Source: Candidatus Bathyarchaeota archaeon (lineage in GTDB: Archaea; Thermoproteota; Bathyarchaeia; Bathyarchaeales; SOJC01). Taken from it: 32,890 nt of DNA. The stretch is from positions 1 to 32,890 of the forward strand of contig JAOZHR010000018.1 of assembly GCA_026014805.1 (NCBI GenBank). The letters are read 5' to 3'. The notes under the pieces are model-generated. The model was not told the origin of the DNA. It made no database searches and was given only the letters and a program-made list of their open reading frames with translations. The translations under genes were made by a program, and so were the position numbers. How positions within the stretch are numbered: the stretch's first letter is position 1; each line of letters begins with the position of its first letter. This document shows, piece by piece, positions 14,186 through 20,889 of this stretch.

Positions 14186-14286
14186 ATGAAGCATTGTTAG
14201 CAGACTGCGCGCGCGCAGAGCAAAAAGCCTATATTCATAGTTGCTGTTTTGGCTGTACTATTGCAGTAGTAATAGTGTTGTTTAGT
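14186..14286 (+). pseudogene. Broken N-terminal membrane-anchor coding of the cyclophilin
   Basis: From an ATG at 14186 one frame reads MKHC, a TAG, then QTARAQSKKPIFIVAVLAVL LQ and stop. A shift of frame near 14265 continues hydrophobically as AVVIVLFSMVGKN straight into the cyclophilin. Joined, the pieces make a typical Lys-Lys plus hydrophobic anchor. The anchor is therefore split by one nonsense codon and one frameshift. Either the gene has lost its anchor, or the sequence has errors here. The long frame from a TTG at 14194 crosses this zone in the wrong phase and looks unnatural (repeated Cys, YIHSCCFGC). Confidence 0.45.
14206..14217. repeat. Self-complementary GC-alternating 12-mer, upstream copy
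   Basis: TGCGCGCGCGCA is a perfect palindrome of alternating purine and pyrimidine, lying in the broken anchor region just before the cyclophilin. A near twin lies just after the gene at 14772-14783. Such tracts can take Z-form and are prone to slippage, which could explain the nearby frame changes. Confidence 0.6.
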
Positions 14287-14769
14287 ATGGTTGGTAAAAA
14301 TGGTTCAAGCACAGATAGGGTTTTGATTAGGACGAACATGGGCGACATAGAGATTGAGTTGTATGATGATATGCCTATTACAGCAGGAAATTTTAAGGAG
14401 CTGGTCCAACAAGGGGTTTATGATGGCACTATTTTTCATAGAGTAATTGATGGCTTTATGATCCAAGGAGGAGACCCTACTGGGACGGGATATGGTGATC
14501 CTTCAATACCTACAATACCGGATGAATTTACGGATCATAACAGAAACAGTAGGGGCACAATAGCCATGGCAAATGCAGGACCAAATACGGGAAGCAGCCA
14601 GTTCTTCATCAATCTTGTAGACAATAACTATTTGGATAGTAAGCATCCTGTTTTTGGGAAGGTTATAGAGGGGATGGATGTTGTTGACAGCATCGGAAAG
14701 GTAGAGACAGATGAAAGTGACAGACCACTACAAGAAGTTAGAATAATCAAAGCACAACTTGTTGATTGA
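14287..14769 (+). CDS. Cyclophilin-type peptidyl-prolyl cis-trans isomerase
   Basis: 160 residues from the ATG at 14287, the first start that leaves an undisturbed frame. The core is canonical: IFHRVIDGFMIQGGDPTGTG holds the catalytic Arg, and AMANAGPNTGSSQFFINL and HPVFGKVIEGMDVVDSI complete the active site. The length equals that of cytosolic prokaryotic cyclophilins. Upstream coding suggests an ancestral membrane anchor that is now broken, so the enzyme may be cytosolic here. No ribosome site is visible before 14287. A TTG at 14194 would add 31 residues including a partly hydrophobic stretch and remains possible. Confidence 0.88.
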   Translation: MVGKNGSSTDRVLIRTNMGDIEIELYDDMPITAGNFKELVQQGVYDGTIFHRVIDGFMIQGGDPTGTGYGDPSIPTIPDEFTDHNRNSRGTIAMANAGPNTGSSQFFINLVDNNYLDSKHPVFGKVIEGMDVVDSIGKVETDESDRPLQEVRIIKAQLVD

Positions 14770-14771
14770 CG

Positions 14772-14783
14772 TACGCGCGCGTA
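14772..14783. repeat. Self-complementary GC-alternating 12-mer, downstream copy
   Basis: TACGCGCGCGTA is a perfect palindrome beginning 3 bp after the cyclophilin stop. It shares the eight-base GC-alternating core with the copy at 14206-14217; only the outer base pairs differ. It might act as a protein-binding or structural site. No T-tract follows directly. Confidence 0.55.
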
Positions 14784-14909
14784 AATAGTCAGAAAATCTA
14801 GGAAATCAGGTTTCAACCTTTCTAAGACGTGTGAAAACCACTTGAAACAATTGATTAACAGTTTTCAGATTATCTACTCTTCAAATATCAGTGGAGGGTG
14901 TGTGGTTAG

Positions 14910-14982
14910 TAGCCCGGGAGAGATTCGAACTCTCGTCAGCGGGTCCAGAGCCCGCAATGCTTGACCGCTACACCACCGGGCT
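14910..14982 (-). tRNA. tRNA-Gln(CTG)
   Basis: The minus strand folds with acceptor AGCCCGG/CCGGGCT, anticodon arm GCGGG-CTCTGGA-CCCGC (anticodon CTG) and T-arm GAGAG-TTCGAAT-CTCTC. The A73 discriminator is at 14910; CCA is not encoded, unlike in the other two tRNAs of the window. No intron. A TATA-like GATTTATTAG lies 30-40 bp upstream. Confidence 0.95.
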
Positions 14983-15200
14983 TCATACAGTCAAAAAATT
15001 AATCACCTCTAATAAATCTAATCCAGCTTAACATGTTTTTCCGTGAGTTTTTCTTTGTTCCATTGCGCGTCCTAGCTTATCTCTTGGAGTTTTCGTCAAT
15101 CGCTGTGAAAAAGGTTGATGTAATTTACTCTTGCTCAGAAATGGGGTTCTTGATGTGAAATACCTTTTTTATTTCAGTTTTGTGAATCTGAAAGGCGAAA

Positions 15201-15329
15201 CCGAAAGATTTATATATTAAGACCAAGCCTTAGGCTTTACTACGGCGGCCAAATGGGCGATTTTCAATTCCGAAGTTTCTGATGAGGAAATTAATGGTTG
15301 TGACCGGTTTACGCCAGTCTAGATCATAG
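15201..15329 (+). promoter_or_regulatory. TFB promoter and long leader with two tandem upstream ORFs
   Basis: BRE CCGAAAGA (15201-15208) and TATA TTTATATATTAA (15209-15220) form the best promoter in the window and put the start near 15238. This leaves a leader of about 105 nt, long for an archaeal mRNA. It contains a 9-codon ORF (15253-15282) whose TGA overlaps the ATG of a 15-codon ORF (15282-15329), ending 12 nt before the TFB start codon. The tandem arrangement suggests translational coupling or attenuation of TFB synthesis. The part 14983-15200 shows no gene. Confidence 0.5.
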
Positions 15330-15341
15330 AAGAGTATTGCT

Positions 15342-16277
15342 ATGAGCAGGAAAACTATGGCGCGTCAGCGCTTAACGGATAAGTGTCCTGAGTGTAGTAG
15401 CTTGAATCTTATCCATGATTCTGACAGCGGGGAAACTGTTTGTGGTAATTGTGGGCTTGTTTTGCGTGAGCAGATGATGGATAAAGGCCCTGAGTGGCGA
15501 GCTTTTACACAGGAGGAAAAAGCCTCGCGTAGCCGAGTTGGGATACCTACATCATATTCAGTTCATGATAAAGGCTTGTCCACAGCGATTGGCCGTGTTG
15601 ACAGAGATGCTTTTGGTCGCAAGTTACCGCTTTCGACACGGTTGCAGATGTGGCGGTTGAGAAAGTGGCAGATTCGGTCACGTGTTCATTCAAGTGTTGA
15701 CCGAAATTTAGCGCAGGCCATGGCTGAGTTGGATCGATTGTCGGATAAAATGTATGTTCCGTCTTCGGTTAAGGAGAAGGCGGCGGTGGTTTATCGTAAG
15801 GCCTTGGATAAAGGTTTGGTGCGAGGCCGCTCTATTGCAGCTATTGCAGCTGCTTCTCTGTACGCGGCTTGTCGGACTACCCGTACACCGAGGACTTTAC
15901 GAGAGATTTCTGAAGCCAGTTTAGTGGACAAGAAGGATGTAGCGCGGTGTTATCGATTGTTGTTACGTGAGTTGGATATTAAGATGCCTATTGCTGACCC
16001 GTTGACTTATGTTTCAAAGATTGCTGAGCAGACTGGAATTAGTGGGCCGACGCAGGGTGTGGCGATTAAGATTTTGCATGATGCAAAGCGTAAGCGAGCT
16101 GCGGCTGGAAAGGATCCGATGGGTTTAGCTGCTGCTGCTTTGTATATTGCTTGCTTAATGGCTGGAGAGAAGAAGACGCAGAAGGATATTGCTGAGGCTG
16201 CAGGTGTCACTGAGGTTACTGTTAGGAACCGGTATAAGACTTTGAAGAGGCAACTGAATATAGTGGTGCCAGACTAG
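15342..16277 (+). CDS. tfb: Transcription initiation factor TFB (TFIIB homologue)
   Basis: 311 residues. The N-terminal zinc ribbon has CPEC near residue 15 and CGNC near residue 34. The B-reader/linker follows (DKGPEWRAFTQEEKASRSRV). Two cyclin folds complete the protein, at about 115-205 (AIAAASLYAACRTTRTPRTL) and 210-305 (GLAAAALYIACLMAGEKKTQ, AAGVTEVTVRNRYKTLKRQL). The C-terminal HTH reads the BRE next to TATA. TFB bridges TBP and RNA polymerase at every promoter. Archaea often have several copies; whether this is the main one is unknown. The purine-rich promoter is itself an ideal TFB target, so autoregulation is plausible. Confidence 0.97.
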   Translation: MSRKTMARQRLTDKCPECSSLNLIHDSDSGETVCGNCGLVLREQMMDKGPEWRAFTQEEKASRSRVGIPTSYSVHDKGLSTAIGRVDRDAFGRKLPLSTRLQMWRLRKWQIRSRVHSSVDRNLAQAMAELDRLSDKMYVPSSVKEKAAVVYRKALDKGLVRGRSIAAIAAASLYAACRTTRTPRTLREISEASLVDKKDVARCYRLLLRELDIKMPIADPLTYVSKIAEQTGISGPTQGVAIKILHDAKRKRAAAGKDPMGLAAAALYIACLMAGEKKTQKDIAEAAGVTEVTVRNRYKTLKRQLNIVVPD

Positions 16278-16450
16278 CTTTTTAATATGTGGCTCTTAAA
16301 TCGGGCTTTATAGTTCAGGCTTCTAAGATACTAAAGATACAGGTGTCACTCGGATAATGTATGTAATGCTAATCCTTGTAAGCAATGTTTGGAACGTATA
16401 AAATGGCTAATCTAAAAGCCGCACAAGCAATACAAACACTAAGAACTGCA

Positions 16451-16867
16451 TCATTCTCTCTTAATATAACACTGCATAATATTCGGACAAACGGCGCACT
16501 CGTCAGGAATGTCAAGTTCCTCAGGACGACTACGCAGATATCCTAAGAAGTGCCTACAGCTTTTAGAAGGCCTAGTTGCTTGCGGGCTCGAAACAGCCTC
16601 TCCTGATGTTCTATTTTTATCAATGACTCCCAATTGCGAGAATAATGTTTCCTCCTCATCAATAGCTTTTATGTGCACATGCCCCAAATGGTCCCCTCCA
16701 CCGCCTTCTAATAGCATCTCCAACCGCAACATGCAATGTGGACAAGCATAATACGTTTCACGGGGAAGCTTGGAATAATCTGTAACCATCACTGGCTGCT
16801 GAAACGATTGTCCGCATTTAGTATAGGGACAGGCAAGGTCTTCCTGCTTCAAAGATACCAACTTCAT
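16451..16867 (-). CDS. Zinc- or iron-binding cysteine-rich protein of unknown function
   Basis: 138 residues. The N-terminal part has a zinc-ribbon-like set, CPYTKC near residue 13 and CPHC near residue 42. The C-terminal part has CRHFLGYLRSRPEELDIPDE followed by CAVCPNIMQC, a Cys/His cluster pattern (C..HFLGYL...IPDEC..CP....C) seen in archaeal proteins of unknown role. The middle (GGGGDHLGHVHIKAIDEEET) has several His. Two metal sites are therefore likely. A start at 16867 is supported by a leader-free context but no strong ribosome site. It is next to TFB but on the other strand. Confidence 0.6.
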   Translation of the reverse strand: MKLVSLKQEDLACPYTKCGQSFQQPVMVTDYSKLPRETYYACPHCMLRLEMLLEGGGGDHLGHVHIKAIDEEETLFSQLGVIDKNRTSGEAVSSPQATRPSKSCRHFLGYLRSRPEELDIPDECAVCPNIMQCYIKRE

Positions 16868-17071
16868 AGCGTCTATTAATACTTCAGATATTGTTTCTTA
16901 ATAAACATTGCTGTATAAATGTACAACACTAATACACCTAGAAATAGGAGAGGGTTCTTTGTTTTTTCAGGGCCATCTCCCAATATATAGGAAGTAAATT
17001 ACGGAAAGACTAAATATTCCTCCACATTCTCATTGATGACGTAGTCTAATCATTAAGTTGAGACAAATATT

Positions 17072-18712
17072 ATGCAATCAGAAAGGCTTCAAGACAGAAT
17101 TAGTTTGTTAAAAATTATTTCTGAGAAGGCAAAGTTAGAGGAAGGTGGAGAAGCTGTTGAAAAAATACTCCGAGAAATTTTCAGAAGTCAAAAAATAAGC
17201 ACCAGGGACCTCGCTTATTTCACGCAACTCCCAGTACCCGTTACTGCAGCTGTCAGAAGAGAGTTGGAACATGAAGGTTTGGTAGCCAGAAACGGAGGTG
17301 CCTTTTTAACCGAAAAAGGAGAGAAATTTGTCAAGGAGCAGCTGGGACTCGTTTATTCTCAGAGGGTCATATGCCCAAAGTGTCAAGGAAGAAGCATCCA
17401 AATTCCAGATAAATTCATGCCCTTGCTGAAAAAGTTGAGAACGCACCTGAGCACACGACCAAGACCTTTGCCATGGTTAGATCAGGCACATGGAACACCC
17501 GAAACAGCTCTCTTAAGAGCTCTTTTTATGCTGGAAAAGGGCGATGTTGAAGGCAGAAGAATCCTGTTTTTAGGTGATGACGACTTCACATCTATCGCAG
17601 TTGGATTGCTGAGAGCTGCAAGAGAGATCACAGTCGTTGACATGGACTCGAGATTGCTGGGAGCTATTCAACATGTTTCTAAGGGGGAAAGCTTCAATAT
17701 CACTTGTGTCGAATGCGATCTTAGGAAACCGCTTCCTAAACATCTACATCATAAATATGATGTTGTCTTCACAGATCCGCCCTATACAACTACCGGTTTA
17801 ACCCTGTTTATTTCACGCGGCATTACAGCTCTTCAACCACGAAAGGGCGCAAGCGTGTACTTGGCTTATGCCCACAAATCTCCTAAAAGAATGTTGATGG
17901 TGCAGAAGACTTTGAATGCTATGGGACTTGCAGTTGTCGAGCAAATTCCAAATTTTAACACTTATGAAGGTGCAGGAATGTTTGCTAACACAACTTTTCT
18001 AGCGCGTCTTGAAACCACAGAGAAAACGAAGCCTCTAATTACGGGGGCTTTCGGCGACAAGCTCTATACAGGCGAGATTACCCAAACTGTGCGAACATAT
18101 CAATGTCGATGTAACGAAAAATTAATGGTGGGTGTGACTGAAGCGATTAGAACTGTTGAAGAACTAAAGGCAAGTGGCTGCCCCAAATGTGGAAGCGTTA
18201 AAGGTTTCAAGCTGATAAAGAAACAAAAACTGAAGAAAGCCTTGGTCGATAGGTTGGTTTTACGCAATTTTGCGTGGGCAGATTTTCCTGCGGTACTTGA
18301 GTTTGAAAGAGAAATTGCGAGGAAATCTTTTCCAAAGGCGCCGATTCTTGATGAGAAGTATCATAGGCAGAAGCTGGAAAAAGCGGTAAAAAGGGGGCAT
18401 GATAACCTTAAAGTTGCGCTTTTGGATAACGAGATTGTTGGCTGGCTGTGGCTGAGAATCGAAAAGGACAGAAGCACAAAAGAGAAATTCGGCTACATCA
18501 AAACCATCATCGTGAAACCCAAGCATCGCTATCAGGGATTCGGAAGGAAACTCATGAAAGCAGCAAAACATCGCTTCCTGAACAATGGAATTCGCAGAAT
18601 AGACCTTATAGTATCCGCTACTAACCATGACGCTGCCTTGTTCTTCGAAGAGGTTGGCTTCGAAAGGCAACACTCAACAATGAGAAAAAGACTAGAAAAC
18701 GAAGAGAAATGA
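17072..18712 (+). CDS. bpsA: Branched-chain polyamine synthase (BpsA/DUF43) fused to a GNAT acetyltransferase
   Basis: 546 residues. About 20-95 is a winged helix, then CPKC at 101-104. About 140-315 is the aminopropyltransferase Rossmann domain with GDDDFTS (168-174) and FTDPPYT (233-239), the BpsA active-site motifs. About 343-385 is a zinc-ribbon-like segment (CRC, CPKCG) found in the family. Residues about 393-540 are an added GNAT domain with the acetyl-CoA loop RYQGFGRKL (486-494) and ending NHDAALFFEEVGFER. BpsA adds aminopropyl groups from decarboxylated SAM to spermidine to give N4-bis(aminopropyl)spermidine. Known BpsA proteins are near 350 residues and lack the GNAT part. The stop overlaps the SpeD start (ATGA), so the two form an operon. 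The GNAT substrate may be the polyamine product; this is inference. Confidence 0.88.
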   Translation: MQSERLQDRISLLKIISEKAKLEEGGEAVEKILREIFRSQKISTRDLAYFTQLPVPVTAAVRRELEHEGLVARNGGAFLTEKGEKFVKEQLGLVYSQRVICPKCQGRSIQIPDKFMPLLKKLRTHLSTRPRPLPWLDQAHGTPETALLRALFMLEKGDVEGRRILFLGDDDFTSIAVGLLRAAREITVVDMDSRLLGAIQHVSKGESFNITCVECDLRKPLPKHLHHKYDVVFTDPPYTTTGLTLFISRGITALQPRKGASVYLAYAHKSPKRMLMVQKTLNAMGLAVVEQIPNFNTYEGAGMFANTTFLARLETTEKTKPLITGAFGDKLYTGEITQTVRTYQCRCNEKLMVGVTEAIRTVEELKASGCPKCGSVKGFKLIKKQKLKKALVDRLVLRNFAWADFPAVLEFEREIARKSFPKAPILDEKYHRQKLEKAVKRGHDNLKVALLDNEIVGWLWLRIEKDRSTKEKFGYIKTIIVKPKHRYQGFGRKLMKAAKHRFLNNGIRRIDLIVSATNHDAALFFEEVGFERQHSTMRKRLENEEK

Positions 18713-19059
18713 AAAACTTGAAGCAAATCAGAGAATTATTAGTGGATTTATACGGATGCAGAGCTGACCTTGACAACGCCAAATTCTTGACGGCTGTCTT
18801 AGAAACGGCAGCTCAAAAGATGGGAAGCAAAATAATTAAAACCACGTATCATAAGTTTTCGCCAACAGGCACAACTGTCATTGTCATACTTGCCGAGACC
18901 CACATTTCAATCCATACTTGGCCAGAGCACAAATACGCTGCCTTAGACATTTTCATATGTAGCGAAGAAATAGACCCTGAAATAGGATGGCAAGCCGTAA
19001 AGGACGCTTTAAACCCATCTTCATTTGAAATTCGCAAGATTACAAGAAAAATAGAGTGA
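18709..19059 (+). CDS. speD: S-adenosylmethionine decarboxylase-type pyruvoyl enzyme (SpeD), Thr at the cleavage site
   Basis: 116 residues, the length of class 1B prokaryotic SpeD. Typical features are LLVDLYGC near the N-terminus, YHKFSPTGTT, HISIHTWPEHKYAALDIFIC, the catalytic His at about 69 and the proton-donor Cys at about 84. The self-cleavage motif is normally Glu-Ser-His; here it is Glu63-Thr64-His65 (codon ACC, 18898-18900). Ser is what becomes the pyruvoyl group. Thr could still undergo backbone cleavage, giving a 2-oxobutyryl group, or the enzyme may be altered. Decarboxylated SAM is the aminopropyl donor for the BpsA gene it overlaps. Related SpeD proteins in archaea can also decarboxylate arginine, so the substrate is not certain. 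Confidence 0.88.
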   Translation: MKNLKQIRELLVDLYGCRADLDNAKFLTAVLETAAQKMGSKIIKTTYHKFSPTGTTVIVILAETHISIHTWPEHKYAALDIFICSEEIDPEIGWQAVKDALNPSSFEIRKITRKIE

Positions 19060-19098
19060 TGCCATCAGCGTTACCTTTATAACTTCAATTTGTCGATT

Positions 19099-19170
19099 AG
19101 GCACATGTTGGCGGGTGAGTGGGTGCCTCCCATCCGTTCCGCCATAAAAACCCCGGAATAGTGGAGGTGT
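19099..19170 (+). promoter_or_regulatory. Candidate pseudoknot riboswitch controlling the QueT-family gene
   Basis: AGGCAC (19099-19104) pairs with GTGCCT (19123-19128). TGGCGGG (19109-19115) pairs with TCCGCCA (19138-19144). The two helices interleave, the definition of an H-type pseudoknot. CCTCC (19126-19130) is also an exact complement of the ribosome site GGAGG (19163-19167), with G-U pairs extending it. Using CCTCC to hide the ribosome site would break the first helix, so the two folds exclude each other, as in a translational riboswitch. A TATA-like TTTATAA (19076-19082) would put a start near 19105, which would cut off the first strand; read-through from speD would keep it. Ligand, if any, might be a 7-deazaguanine. 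Confidence 0.45.
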
Positions 19171-19174
19171 AAAT

Positions 19175-19720
19175 TTGAGAATGGATGCAAGAGACCTCAC
19201 TTTGATGGCTGTCTTTACCAGCTTATATGTTGTTATCAACTTGGTTCAAGCTGTTACTGTTGGGAATCCGGCAATTTCTGGACCAGTACAGTTGCGTGTT
19301 GCAGACTGTTTAATCGCTCTTGCGGCGTTGCTTGGATGGCCTGTTGTAGCTGGAGTGACTGTTGGGTGCCTCTTAACTAACGCTTATGCTTTCGTCGGTC
19401 CAGTTGACGTAGTTTTTGGGCCAATAGCTAATTTAACTGCGGCAGTTTTAGTTCTGTTGCTTCGAAAGCGTCGATTACTGGCATGTATAGTTGCTGCTTT
19501 CCCAATAGGCATCATTGTAGGCGGTGGATATCTTTGGTGGTTTTTCGCGCCACCAGACATTTTTGGCTTAAACTTACCGGTGTGGATGGCTATGATGATA
19601 AGCATTACTGTAAGCAGTTTGATAGCTATAGCAGTAATAGGCTATGCTTTGCTGAAAGTATTAAGTATGCCTGAAGTGGTGGAGCCGTTGAAGTCTCGTG
19701 GGCTAAAAGTTTACAAATGA
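19175..19720 (+). CDS. queT: QueT-family transporter (queuosine/archaeosine precursor uptake)
   Basis: 181 residues with about five hydrophobic segments. The pattern GPVQLRVADCLIALAALLGW, GVTVGCLLTNAY and GPVDVVFGPIANL is that of the QueT family (GPIQFR..E.L, G...G..I.N, G..DVVFG). These are the substrate-binding components of energy-coupling-factor-like importers, assigned to queuosine precursors in bacteria. In archaea the natural cargo would be a 7-deazaguanine base for archaeosine. The TTG at 19175 has GGAGG 7 nt upstream; the ATG at 19181 is the alternative. A structured leader precedes it. No ECF ATPase is adjacent. Substrate is by family inference. Confidence 0.8.
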   Translation: MRMDARDLTLMAVFTSLYVVINLVQAVTVGNPAISGPVQLRVADCLIALAALLGWPVVAGVTVGCLLTNAYAFVGPVDVVFGPIANLTAAVLVLLLRKRRLLACIVAAFPIGIIVGGGYLWWFFAPPDIFGLNLPVWMAMMISITVSSLIAIAVIGYALLKVLSMPEVVEPLKSRGLKVYK

Positions 19721-19746
19721 CTTGGGCAAAAAGGGAGTTGAGAGAG

Positions 19747-20349
19747 TCACTTTTTCTTCTCGAAAAGCTCTCTGTATTTTTCCTCGATACGTTTCATTAT
19801 CTCTTTGCTTTCTGTTAGAAAGTCAGTTACGCCTTCGCCTTTAGCCATTTTGACGAGTTTTTTTGACGCATCAATCCACTTTTTGGAAGCTGCAACCCAA
19901 GTCTTTGCAATGTCAGATTCTTCAGCTACAAAATCTATCGCTTCCTCAGGGCACATCTCCTTGCATTTAGGATTTCCATCGCAAAGATCACAAATGACTA
20001 CAGTGTTAGCGTTTTCATCGTACCTTATGGCGCCATATTCGCATGCTTCTAAACACCACTTGCTACCATCACATTTCGCGTCATCAACGAGTATGGCTCC
20101 AGTTTCCTCAGATTGAAATAACGCATCCTTAGGACAAGCCCGTATGCAAGGTGTGTCTTCACATTGTCTGCAAGTAACTGCTAGATGTATGAAGGGCGGG
20201 CCTCGAATAATGCGAATTCGAGATTTCAGAGGATTAAGCACCTCTTCTTTTTCCCACGAACAAGCAAACTCGCATATGCTGCATCCGACACACTTTTCAG
20301 GGTTGACAGATAGGAACCTTTGATTGGCTTCCTTTTCCTCTGCGTCCAT
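19747..20349 (-). CDS. 4Fe-4S ferredoxin-type electron-transfer subunit with one altered cluster site
   Basis: 200 residues, a polyferredoxin of the HycB/DmsB type with four Cys groups: CVGCSICEFAC (20-30), CRQCEDTPCIRAC (60-72), CDGSKWCLEAC (93-103) and CDLCDGNPKCKEMC (120-133). In the third group Ser96 replaces the second Cys (codon AGC at 20062-20064). The paralogue at 20385-20888 has the intact CNGCGWCIEAC. The third site may hold a 3Fe-4S cluster or a Ser-ligated one. A helical tail (about 145-200) follows. GGAG precedes the ATG. It is third in the AOR operon and likely passes electrons from AOR to an acceptor or to the first subunit. Confidence 0.88.
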   Translation of the reverse strand: MDAEEKEANQRFLSVNPEKCVGCSICEFACSWEKEEVLNPLKSRIRIIRGPPFIHLAVTCRQCEDTPCIRACPKDALFQSEETGAILVDDAKCDGSKWCLEACEYGAIRYDENANTVVICDLCDGNPKCKEMCPEEAIDFVAEESDIAKTWVAASKKWIDASKKLVKMAKGEGVTDFLTESKEIMKRIEEKYRELFEKKK

Positions 20350-20384
20350 CGTAATAGATCTCCTAGTTTAACGTGTTGGCTATC

Positions 20385-20888
20385 TTATTCTGAAACTTTT
20401 TCCACAGCCTCATGGAACAACTTCTCTACCGCTGTACGCCTAGCCTTTTGAGCAAGGACATCAGCCGTCACAAAGTCTAGGGCTTCTTCGGGGCACCATT
20501 CAACACATTGGGGTTCACCTAGTTCCTTACATGTATCGCACACGTAAACCACCTTTGTCTCTGGATGCAACATGATTGCACCGTAATCGCATGCTTCGAT
20601 GCACCAGCCGCACCCGTTGCATTTATCTTCATCAACCATGATTATTCCCGTGTTTTCTTCTTGAGACAACGCGTCTCTTGGACAAGCAACAACACATGGC
20701 GGATCTTCGCAAAGTCTGCACGCAACTGCCAAGTTCACAAGAGGACCAAGCCGTATAGCACGTATTCGAGACTTTGTCGGATTGAACGTTTTTTCCTTCA
20801 CCATAGAACACGCGTACTCACAAACACAGCAGCCGACGCATTTTGCGGGGTCGGCTGAGACAAACTTCTTTTCGTGAAGCTTCGCCAA
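20385..20888 (-). CDS. 4Fe-4S ferredoxin-type electron-transfer subunit of AOR
   Basis: 167 residues from a TTG whose ribosome site GGAGAG lies in the end of the AOR gene; the start overlaps or abuts the AOR stop. Four full cluster sets are visible: CVGCCVCEYAC (17-27), CRLCEDPPCVVAC (57-69), CNGCGWCIEAC (90-100) and CDTC...CVEWC (117-132). Each pairs across the fold to bind four 4Fe-4S clusters. It is a close paralogue of the next gene, with shared context (NPTKSRIRAIR versus NPLKSRIRIIR). It should carry electrons from the tungsten enzyme. Confidence 0.92.
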   Translation of the reverse strand: MAKLHEKKFVSADPAKCVGCCVCEYACSMVKEKTFNPTKSRIRAIRLGPLVNLAVACRLCEDPPCVVACPRDALSQEENTGIIMVDEDKCNGCGWCIEACDYGAIMLHPETKVVYVCDTCKELGEPQCVEWCPEEALDFVTADVLAQKARRTAVEKLFHEAVEKVSE

Positions 20889-20889
20889 G

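Noticed and set aside
14194-14286. N-terminal extension of cyclophilin from TTG
   Set aside because: The encoded stretch is odd (YIHSCCFGC) and another phase gives a natural anchor sequence, so it is more likely out-of-phase reading.
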